A DNA stretch of 64,000 nucleotides from Pseudoclavibacter triregionum (GTDB lineage: Bacteria > Actinomycetota > Actinomycetes > Actinomycetales > Microbacteriaceae), in contig OU365335.1 of the NCBI GenBank assembly GCA_910822395.1, positions 1 through 64,000 on the forward strand, given 5' to 3'. Made by a program: the position numbers and the translations under genes. Shown one piece after another: positions 55,335 through 62,391 of this stretch. How positions within the stretch are numbered: position 1 is the first letter of the stretch; the number at the start of each line of letters is the position of its first letter. The notes under the pieces are model-generated. The model did not search any database. It was not told where the DNA came from and saw only the letters and a list, made by a program, of their open reading frames with translations.

Positions 55335-57299
55335 ATGAGCAGCGTCTTCGGCGCTCTGCGCCGCTACCCCCTCGTCGCGGCCACGCTCCTCGTGCTCGCG
55401 ACGGTCCTCGTCCTCGAGGCGACCGGGCTCGGCGAGCCGGCCCGCTGGATCGCGACGGTCTACGTCGGCGGGATCATCGTCTGGACCGCGATCGGGATGA
55501 TCCGCGACATCATCGCCGGCCACTGGGGCCTCGACATCCTCGCGGTCGTCGCGATGGGCGCCTCGCTCGCGGTCGCCGAGCACCTCGCCGCGCTCATCAT
55601 CGTGCTCATGCTCACCGGCGGCGAGGCCCTCGAGGACTACGCCTCGCACCGCGCCGCCGCCTCCCTCGACGCCCTTCTCGACCGCGCCCCGCGGCGGGCG
55701 CACCGCATCGCGGCGGCCGGCGCGGGCGCGACCGGTGCCGACGCGGCGGGGCCGGATGGCTCCGCCCTCGCCCAGCCCGACCCCGGCGCCGCCCTCGGCG
55801 AAGTCGAGGAGATCCCCGTCGACGCCGTCCGCCCGGGCGACCTCCTCCTCGTCCGCCCCGCCGAGCTCGTCCCGGTCGACGGCGTCCTCCTCGACGCCGA
55901 GGCCGAGCTCGACGAGTCCTCGCTCACGGGCGAGAGCCTGCCCGTGCTCCGCCGCGAGGGCGAGGACGTCCTCGCCGGCGCGGTGAACGGCGTCCGCGCC
56001 GTTCGGATGCGGGCGACCGCGGCCGCGGGCGACTCGCAGTACCAGCGCATCATCGCGCTCGTGCGAGAGGCGGAGGAGGCGAAGGCCCCGACCGTCCGGG
56101 TCGCCGACCGCTTCGCGATCCCCTTCACGCTCGTCTCGCTCGCGATCGCGGGCCTGGCCTGGTGGCTCTCGGGCGACCCGGTGCGCTTCGCCGAGGTGCT
56201 CGTGCTCGCCACCCCGTGTCCCCTCCTCATCGCGGCGCCGGTCGCCTTCATGGGCGGCATGAGCCGCGCGGCCCGCGAGGGCGTCATCGTGAAGGGCGGC
56301 GCGACCCTCGAGGCGCTCGCCCACGCGCGCTCCGCCGCCTTCGACAAGACCGGCACCCTGAGCCGCGGCGAGCCCGAGCTCGCCCGCATCGAGCTCGCCC
56401 CGGGCGGACCCGTCGCCGCCGAGGACGAGCTCCTGCGCCTCGCCGCCTCCGCCGAGCGCTACTCCTCCCATGTGCTCGCGGCCGGCGTCATCGAGGCCGC
56501 CGAGGCGCGCGGCCTCGCCCTGGCGCCCTCCGACGACGCCGAGGAATATGCGACGAACGGCGTGGACGCGACGATCGACGGCCGCCGGGTCCGCATCGGC
56601 AAGCTCGCCTACGTGCGCGAGCTCGACCCGGCCGCGCCCGCCGTCGAGCTCGCCCCCGGCGAGACCGCCGTCTCGGTCGCCGTCGACGGCCGCTACGCCG
56701 GCTCGCTCCTCCTCGCCGACGAGCTCCGCTCGAACGCGGCCGAGGTCATCGCGCGCCTCCGGAAGGACGGCATCCGCCGCATCGCCATGCTCACGGGCGA
56801 CGCCGAGGCCACGGCCCGCAGCCTCGCGGGCGAGGCCGGCATCGACGAGGTGCACGCCTCGCTCCTGCCGGCCGACAAGGTGCGGCTCGTCGCGGAGATG
56901 CCCGAGCGGCCCGTCATCATGGTCGGCGACGGCGTGAACGACGCGCCCGTGCTCGCCGCTGCCGACGTCGGCATCGCCATGGCCGCGCGCGGCTCGACCG
57001 CGGCGAGCGAGTCGGCGGACGTCGTCATCCTCGCCGACGACCTCGGCCGAGCGGCCCGCGCCGTCTCGATCGGACGCCGCACCTACGGCGTCGCGCTCTC
57101 GGCGATCTGGCTCGGGATCCTGCTCTCGCTCGGCCTCATGATCGTCGCGGCCTTCGGCGTCATCCCCGCGGTCGTCGGCGCGCTCACGCAGGAGCTCGTC
57201 GACCTCGCGGCGATCCTCTCGGCCCTCCGCGCCCTCGGCGGCGGCCCCGCGGACGAGCCGATCTCGGCCGACTCGCGCGCCGAGCGCGACCGCGACTAG
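55335..57299 (+). CDS. P1B-type heavy-metal ATPase
   Basis: A 654-residue metal-exporting or -importing ATPase without an N-terminal metal-binding domain. Order: two hydrophobic pairs (about 10-100), actuator LDESSLTGESLPVL near 198, the metal-site helix LATPCPLLIAAPVAF near 292, phosphorylation loop FDKTGTLSRG near 336, VGDGVNDAPVLAAADVG near 530, and a final helix pair. The intramembrane motif reads TPC instead of CPC, so metal preference cannot be assigned with confidence. The ATG follows GGTCGAAGC rather than a strong ribosome site. No metal-sensing regulator is adjacent. Confidence 0.88.
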   Translation: MSSVFGALRRYPLVAATLLVLATVLVLEATGLGEPARWIATVYVGGIIVWTAIGMIRDIIAGHWGLDILAVVAMGASLAVAEHLAALIIVLMLTGGEALEDYASHRAAASLDALLDRAPRRAHRIAAAGAGATGADAAGPDGSALAQPDPGAALGEVEEIPVDAVRPGDLLLVRPAELVPVDGVLLDAEAELDESSLTGESLPVLRREGEDVLAGAVNGVRAVRMRATAAAGDSQYQRIIALVREAEEAKAPTVRVADRFAIPFTLVSLAIAGLAWWLSGDPVRFAEVLVLATPCPLLIAAPVAFMGGMSRAAREGVIVKGGATLEALAHARSAAFDKTGTLSRGEPELARIELAPGGPVAAEDELLRLAASAERYSSHVLAAGVIEAAEARGLALAPSDDAEEYATNGVDATIDGRRVRIGKLAYVRELDPAAPAVELAPGETAVSVAVDGRYAGSLLLADELRSNAAEVIARLRKDGIRRIAMLTGDAEATARSLAGEAGIDEVHASLLPADKVRLVAEMPERPVIMVGDGVNDAPVLAAADVGIAMAARGSTAASESADVVILADDLGRAARAVSIGRRTYGVALSAIWLGILLSLGLMIVAAFGVIPAVVGALTQELVDLAAILSALRALGGGPADEPISADSRAERDRD

Positions 57300-57329
57300 G
57301 CACGGCACGGGCCGAGACAGCCCAGCCCG

Positions 57330-58262
57330 CTACGGGTGCAGCAGCACGACCCCGACGAACACGATCGGCACCGCGAGGAGCGTCGTGACGAGCACGACCT
57401 CCTTCGCGAGCCGCGTCGCGATGCCGTACTGCGAGGCGTAGGTGAAGACGTTCTGCGCCGAGGGCAGCGCCGCGGTGACGACGACGGCGAGGAGCGTCGC
57501 CGGGTCGACGCGGATGACGAAGGCGCCGAGCGCCCACGCGACGACCGGGTGCACGAACGACTTCAGCACCGTGGCCGTGAGCACCTGCGCACGCTCCGGC
57601 CCGCGGAACGGGATCGTCGACTCGTGCATCGACATGCCGAAGGCGAGGAGCACGGCAGGCACGCTCATCGCGCCGATGAGCTCGAGCGGGTCGAAGATGA
57701 AGCCAGGCACCTCGAGGCGGAGCGCCGAGAAGAGCAGGCCAGAGAGCGAGCCGATGACGACGGGGTTCCGGAACGGCCGCACGACGAGGCTCCACCAGCG
57801 CAGCGGCGGAGCGTCCTTCCCGCGGCTCGCGATGTCGAGGATCGCCATGAAGATCGGCGCCATGATGAGCTGCTGCGTGAGCATGACGGGCGCGACGAGC
57901 GTCGCGTCGCCGAGCACGTAGATCGCGATCGGGATGCCGAGATTGCCGGAGTTCACGAAGCTCGCGGCCATCGAGCCGACCGTGGTCGGCCCCAGCCCCC
58001 ACTTCATGACGGCGCCGATCGCGGCGTAGAGGAGCATCATCGAGACCATGCCGATCGCGGTCACGACGAACTGCGAGGAGGCGAGGATCCCGAGATCCGC
58101 GCGCGACATGATCGTGAACATGAGCGCCGGGGTCGCGACCCAGAACGCGAGCTTCGTGAGCACGCTCGCGCCGGCCTCGCCGAGCCACTTCGTGGAGCCG
58201 AGGAGCACGCCGACGGCGATGACGATGCCGATGACGGCGAATCCCTGGAGCACTCCGAGCAT
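57330..58262 (-). CDS. AEC-family (auxin efflux carrier-like) transporter
   Basis: A 310-residue membrane protein with about ten helices in two inverted halves. Signature features are the first-half SMAASFVNSGNLGIPIAIYV and the second-half TAALPSAQNVFTYASQYG, each breaking a transmembrane helix. Members move organic acids such as malate or malonate by secondary transport; the substrate is unknown. ATG 58262 (MLGVLQGFAVIG) starts directly with the first helix; the longer upstream frame is not family-like. It is convergent with the P-type ATPase gene, 30 bases apart. Confidence 0.88.
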   Translation of the reverse strand: MLGVLQGFAVIGIVIAVGVLLGSTKWLGEAGASVLTKLAFWVATPALMFTIMSRADLGILASSQFVVTAIGMVSMMLLYAAIGAVMKWGLGPTTVGSMAASFVNSGNLGIPIAIYVLGDATLVAPVMLTQQLIMAPIFMAILDIASRGKDAPPLRWWSLVVRPFRNPVVIGSLSGLLFSALRLEVPGFIFDPLELIGAMSVPAVLLAFGMSMHESTIPFRGPERAQVLTATVLKSFVHPVVAWALGAFVIRVDPATLLAVVVTAALPSAQNVFTYASQYGIATRLAKEVVLVTTLLAVPIVFVGVVLLHP

Positions 58263-58473
58263 CGGGCCATTGTCCCACCTGGCGACGATCGAGGGGTACG
58301 GAGTGCACCCGCCTTCTCCGACTGCGCCCGGCGGCTGCGCTGGAGAATCGAGATATCGCGAATCATCCTCGGGATTTCTCTTTGCCGTTGGATGAGCAAG
58401 TTCAGCAGATATCGGCACTTGCGGAATAGACTTCCCAAGCAACGGAACGACATTCGCTCTGAAAGGCACGCAC

Positions 58474-58830
58474 ATGGCTCAGAAGGTCCTCATCCAGCTC
58501 GTCGACGATCTCGACGGCACGGAGCTCTCGGAGGGCGCCGGCGAGACCGTCGAGTTCGCGCTCGACGGCCGCTCCTACGAGATCGACCTCTCGACCGAGA
58601 ACGCGAAGCGCCTCCGCGACGCGCTCGCCGAGTTCGTCGACGCCGCCCGCCCGGCCTCCTCGCGCGGCGGACGCCGCTCGTCCGGATCGGTCTCGGCCCG
58701 CGGCGGCCAGTCGGGCAAGCGCCGCGACCTCGCCGAGGTGCGCGTCTGGGCGCGCGCGAACGGCTTCAAGGTCTCCGACCGCGGCCGCGTCCCGCAGAAC
58801 GTCCTGGACGCCTACGACGAGGCGCAGTAG
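58474..58830 (+). CDS. lsr2: Lsr2 nucleoid-associated xenogeneic silencer
   Basis: A 118-residue H-NS-like protein that binds and bridges AT-rich DNA and silences acquired genes. The dimerisation part is MAQKVLIQLVDDLDGTELSE to about residue 60; the DNA-binding part (about 80-118) holds VRVWARANGFKVSDRGRVPQ with the RGR minor-groove hook. GAAAGG precedes the ATG. The 100 bp upstream are markedly AT-richer than their surroundings, which would suit autoregulation. A strong terminator follows. Confidence 0.95.
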   Translation: MAQKVLIQLVDDLDGTELSEGAGETVEFALDGRSYEIDLSTENAKRLRDALAEFVDAARPASSRGGRRSSGSVSARGGQSGKRRDLAEVRVWARANGFKVSDRGRVPQNVLDAYDEAQ

Positions 58831-58856
58831 GCCGCAGCCCGGCCCAGCTGACATTC

Positions 58857-58892
58857 GACGGCCCCGCACCAGAGATCCGGTGCGGGGCCGTC
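58857..58892. terminator. Bidirectional terminator lsr2 / DUF2130
   Basis: A perfect 14-bp stem (GACGGCCCCGCACC with its complement) and 8-base loop between two converging genes. Confidence 0.88.
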
Positions 58893-58916
58893 GCCGGGAG
58901 CGGGGTGGTCGGCGCG

Positions 58917-60356
58917 CTACTCCCCCGACGCCTCGCCCGCTCCGGAGCCTGCGCTCGGGCCCTTCGGCGCCTCGACCGCGAGCTGCCGGAACTTCTCCGC
59001 CATCGTGGGGTTCCCTCGCGTGAGCTTCTTGATGGTGATGTCCTGGGCCTTGTCGTTCGCGAGGCGGAGGTTCCGCTCGGAGCCGAGCAGCGCCTCCTTC
59101 ACCTTGTTGAGGCGCGCGATGGCCTTGTCGATCTCCTCGATCGCCTCGCCGAACTTCCGCTCGGCGAGCTCGTAGTTGCGCCCGAACCGCGACTTGAAGT
59201 CGTCGAGCTCGGCTTCGAAGTTCGCGATGTCGATGTTCTGCGCCTTCACCTGCTCGAGCTCGGCGCGGTACTGGAACGAGCCGAGCGCGGCGTTGCGCAG
59301 GAGCGTGATCATCGGGATGAAGAACTGCGGCCGGATGACGAACATCTTCTCGTAGCGGTGCGAGACGTCGACGATGCCGGCGTTGTAGAGCTCGCTGTCG
59401 GGCTCGAGCAGCGACACGAGGACCGCGAATTCGCAGCCCTTCTCGCGGCGGTCCTTCTCGAGCTCCTTGAGGAAGTCCTCGTTCTTCTTCTTCGTAGCGG
59501 TCTCGTCGCCCTCGTTCTTCATCTCGAACATGATCGAGAGGAATTCGATGCCGTCGCGCGACTCTCGGAAGATGTAGTCGCCCTTGCTGCCCGAGGAGGC
59601 GTCGTTGTCCTTCTCGAAGTAGGCGTTCGGGAAGGCGGTGTGGCGGATGCGGTTGAACTCGACCTCGCAGTGCTGCTCGAGCGTCTCGCCGAGCATCTTC
59701 GTCGAGAGGCGCGCCTTGAGGTCCTTGAGGCGCTCGATCATCTCGTCGCGGTCCTTGATCTGGGTCTGGAACTGCTCGCGCAGGGCGCTCTCCTGGAGGC
59801 GCCGCTCGAGCTCGGCCTGCTCGAGCCTGCTCTGCAGCTCGGCGCGGCGCTGGTCGACCTCGCCGACCTTCTTCGCGATTTCGAGCTCCTTCGCCGTGTC
59901 GGCCGCGGCGACGGCGGCGGAGAGGCGCTGGATCTCGGCGTCCTTCTCGGCGGCCACCCGCTGCAGCTCGGCGGCGAGTGTCGCGGCCGCGAGCTCGTCC
60001 GCGGCCTTGCGCGCCTGCTCGGCCTCGCGGGCCTTCGCCCGCGCCTCGTCGCGCTCCTGCTCGAGCGCCTCCCGCGCGCGGGAGACGGCGAGCTCGCGCT
60101 CGGTCGCCTCCGCGTCGAGCTTCGCGCGCAGCCGCTGGATCTCGGAGTCCTTCTCGACCGCCTTCGCCCCGAGCTCCTCCCGCACGCGGGCCTCCGCGGC
60201 CGCGATCTCGAGCTGCTTCGCCTTGCCCTCGGCCTCGAGCCGCTCGTGGAGCTCGCGCTCGAAGCTCTCGTCGCGCACCTGGCGCATGATGTCGGCATAG
60301 CCCGCATCGTCGAGGGCGAAGGTCTTCTGGCAGTGGGGGCAGACGATCTCGTGCAT
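58917..60356 (-). CDS. DUF2130 protein with zinc-ribbon-like N-terminus and coiled coil
   Basis: A 479-residue cytoplasmic protein. It starts [20 protein letters not shown], with a CxxC pair at residues 6-9. Residues about 30-230 are a long, charged, alanine/glutamate-rich coiled coil. The DUF2130 core lies at about 240-440: [51 protein letters not shown], and [15 protein letters not shown]. The ExK-type motif MFEMKNE and acidic residues around it recall restriction-endonuclease-like (PD-(D/E)XK) folds, and the coiled-coil layout recalls RmuC, but the activity is unknown. Its start begins just before a degraded island that carries the first codons of a paralogue. Confidence 0.85.
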   Translation of the reverse strand: MHEIVCPHCQKTFALDDAGYADIMRQVRDESFERELHERLEAEGKAKQLEIAAAEARVREELGAKAVEKDSEIQRLRAKLDAEATERELAVSRAREALEQERDEARAKAREAEQARKAADELAAATLAAELQRVAAEKDAEIQRLSAAVAAADTAKELEIAKKVGEVDQRRAELQSRLEQAELERRLQESALREQFQTQIKDRDEMIERLKDLKARLSTKMLGETLEQHCEVEFNRIRHTAFPNAYFEKDNDASSGSKGDYIFRESRDGIEFLSIMFEMKNEGDETATKKKNEDFLKELEKDRREKGCEFAVLVSLLEPDSELYNAGIVDVSHRYEKMFVIRPQFFIPMITLLRNAALGSFQYRAELEQVKAQNIDIANFEAELDDFKSRFGRNYELAERKFGEAIEEIDKAIARLNKVKEALLGSERNLRLANDKAQDITIKKLTRGNPTMAEKFRQLAVEAPKGPSAGSGAGEASGE

Positions 60357-60661
60357 GGGCGGTCCCTTCGTCGATCCGGCGCGATCCCTCCGAATGTAGC
60401 CCTCGCCTCGGACATCGCGAGCCGCGGGCCGACGCGCCACCGTGCCGTGCCCCGGAGACGACGAAGGACGCCTCGCGAGAGACGGCCTTCGGTTGGTGGG
60501 ACTGTTCTCCTCGCATGCAAACGAACTGCGGACGGCACACCAGCACCTGTCAACCGAGCGAGCCCGCGAGCTTCCGCAGGCGACCAGCCGTCGCAAGCGC
60601 ACGACGCAGCCGCGGCTCTCGGACGAGAAGATCGGCCAGATCGTCAGCGCCTGCGAGACGG
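60357..60661. other. Mosaic segment with recombinase-like HTH remnant
   Basis: About 305 bp between DUF2130 and its truncated paralogue. The + strand at roughly 60500-60661 encodes, without a good start, [17 protein letters not shown] and then [19 protein letters not shown], which resembles the helix-turn-helix region of resolvase/recombinase-type proteins. The reading frame is cut where the paralogue fragment begins. The rest is promoter-sized DNA for DUF2130. Confidence 0.4.
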
Positions 60662-60724
60662 GGAAAACCCAGCCTCATCGATGGTGAACGTCCTCCCGCA
60701 ATGTGGACACTCAATCTTATGCAT
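60662..60724 (-). pseudogene. Second DUF2130 gene, 5' fragment only
   Basis: ATG at 60724 opens [20 protein letters not shown], clearly homologous to the first 20 residues of the intact DUF2130 protein but with lower-GC codons. After the glycine/phenylalanine the match stops and the frame enters unrelated sequence. The start lies two bases after the stop of the OLD-family gene, and GGAGG inside the last codons of that gene is its ribosome site, so both genes formed one operon. Confidence 0.8.
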
Positions 60725-60726
60725 GA

Positions 60727-60933
60727 TCAACCCTCCATTGCTTTCGTCAAGATATCGGTGAGCATCGAGGGAACTGAACCGGCCGCCTCGAGCGTTGCTG
60801 CCCGATAGGCAAGCTGGTTCTTCGACAGGCTGATGCCCGAAGCCGCCTCGACTGCTTTGCACGCCGTCACCCATTCGGGCCAGGCAGCTCCGAGGAATGC
60901 TTCGAGATGATCATCGAAGATCGCAACATTGTC
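60727..60933 (-). pseudogene. OLD-family endonuclease, 3' part (interrupted by IS)
   Basis: The C-terminal 68 or so residues of the OLD gene, from DNVAIFDDHLEAFLGAAW through GISLSKNQLAYRAATLEA to ILTKAMEG. It follows in frame from the 5' part at 62392-64000 once the insertion element and one 8-base repeat are removed. The last codons contain the ribosome site of the following DUF2130 fragment. Confidence 0.88.
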
Positions 60934-60989
60934 GGCTCTTCGGACATCCGGTGGGGTGAGGGTGGCCGGGCGGTGATTCGGCGGTAGGG

Positions 60990-61047
60990 GTCGAGGTCCC
61001 CGAGGATCAGAAGCGCTAACTCTCTGATTCCGACCGAGGACCTCGAC
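60990..61047 (+). promoter_or_regulatory. Leader hairpin just before the ISL3 transposase start
   Basis: GTCGAGGTCC (60990-60999) and GGACCTCGAC (61038-61047) are perfect complements, with an inner ATCAGA/TCTGAT pair. The stem ends one base before the GTG start, so it could hide the ribosome site when transcription enters from outside, a control known for other insertion sequences. Confidence 0.65.
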
Positions 61048-62367
61048 GTGCTTCACCCTACTTCGGGGTGCGCTGACGCGCGCCCCGCCGACTGTCCGTG
61101 TGCCCGCTGCGACCTGCTTCTCGGCCTCGACGGTGTCCATGTCGAGCACGTCGAGCGTCGCGACGGACTTCTTGTGGTGACCGTTTCGACTCCGGCGTCC
61201 CCGACGGGCTGCCCGGGGTGCGGCGTGCTCGTGACGAGCCGTGGTCGGCGCCTTCGGGTGCTGCATGACGTGCCGGGTGTGACGCGGGTGAGGGTGGTGT
61301 GGCGGCAGCGGATGTGGCGGTGCGGCGAGTCCGGCTGTCCGCGGAAGACGTTCGTGGAACAGGTCCCGTCGCTGGTCGCGCCGCGCGGGTCGATCACGAA
61401 GCGCGCCGTCGCGTGGGCGATCGGGCAGCTGCGTCGCGAGCACGCCACCATCCAAGGACTCGCCCGGCAGCTCGGGACGTCGTGGAAGACGGTGTGGCGG
61501 GCCGTCGAACCCGAACTGGTCAAGCTCGCGGCGGACGAGTCCCGGTTCGAGAATGTCACCAGCCTCGGCGTCGACGAGCACGTCTGGCATCACGTCGACC
61601 CGCGTCGACGGGGGCCGAAGGAGCTGACCGGGATGGTCGACCTCACCCGCGACAGCCAAGGGAAGACGCGGGCCAGGCTGCTGGATCTGGTGCCCGGTCG
61701 ATCCGGGAAGGCGTACGCGACCTGGCTCGGTGAGCGCGGCGACGCGTTCCGGAAGCAGGTGAAGGTCGCCGCGTTGGATCCGTTCGCCGGATACAAGACC
61801 GCGATCGACGACAAGCTCGACGACGCCGTCGCCGTCCTCGACGCGTTCCACGTTGTGAAGCTCGGCACCGCCGCGGTCGACGAGGTCCGCCGTCGCGTTC
61901 AGCAGGACACCCTCGGGCACCGCGGACGCAAGGGCGACCCGCTCTACGGGGTGCAGACCATCCTGCGCGCCGGGGCCGAGAACCTCACCGAGAAGCAGCG
62001 GGTGAGGCTGACCGCGGCGATGGAAGCCGACCCCGCGCACGACGAAGTGTTCGTCGCTTGGCAGTGCGCGCAGCAACTCCGCTCCGCCTACCACCAGGGC
62101 GATCTGGCCGCGGGGCGGCGGATCGCTGAGCAAGTCGTCGACACGTTCCACACCTGCCCGATCCCCGAGATCGCACGACTGGGCCGCACCCTCCGCCGCT
62201 GGCGCGACGCGTTCCTGGCGTACTTCACGACGAGGCGGTCATCGAACGGTGGCACCGAGGCCGTGAACGGGATCATCGAGCTCCACCGCCGCCTCGCCCG
62301 CGGCTACCGCAACAGGCACAACTACCGGCTCCGCATGCTCCTCGCCGCCGGCGGACTCACCCCATGA
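61048..62367 (+). CDS. ISL3-family transposase
   Basis: A 439-residue DDE transposase. The N-terminal zinc-binding part has CPCARCD and TGCPGCG, CGESGCPRKTF; a helix-turn-helix region follows (ATIQGLARQLGTSWKTVWRA). Catalytic residues lie in LGVDEHVWHH, then AVLDAFHVVKLG, with the terminal glutamate in NGGTEAVNGIIELHR. Translation starts at GTG 61048 directly after a leader hairpin. The gene is intact, and it is read opposite to the OLD gene it interrupts. Confidence 0.93.
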   Translation: MLHPTSGCADARPADCPCARCDLLLGLDGVHVEHVERRDGLLVVTVSTPASPTGCPGCGVLVTSRGRRLRVLHDVPGVTRVRVVWRQRMWRCGESGCPRKTFVEQVPSLVAPRGSITKRAVAWAIGQLRREHATIQGLARQLGTSWKTVWRAVEPELVKLAADESRFENVTSLGVDEHVWHHVDPRRRGPKELTGMVDLTRDSQGKTRARLLDLVPGRSGKAYATWLGERGDAFRKQVKVAALDPFAGYKTAIDDKLDDAVAVLDAFHVVKLGTAAVDEVRRRVQQDTLGHRGRKGDPLYGVQTILRAGAENLTEKQRVRLTAAMEADPAHDEVFVAWQCAQQLRSAYHQGDLAAGRRIAEQVVDTFHTCPIPEIARLGRTLRRWRDAFLAYFTTRRSSNGGTEAVNGIIELHRRLARGYRNRHNYRLRMLLAAGGLTP

Positions 62368-62391
62368 CCCCCACCGAATGTCCGAAGAGCC

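Larger units (their letters stand above)
60934..62391 (+). mobile_element. Complete ISL3-family insertion sequence
   Basis: 1,458 bp. Terminal repeats are GGCTCTTCGGACATCCGG at the left and GGCTCTTCGGACATTCGG (reverse strand) at the right. Perfect 8-bp target duplication ACATTGTC at 60926-60933 and 62392-62399. One transposase gene. The perfect duplication and intact transposase indicate a recent insertion. Confidence 0.95.
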
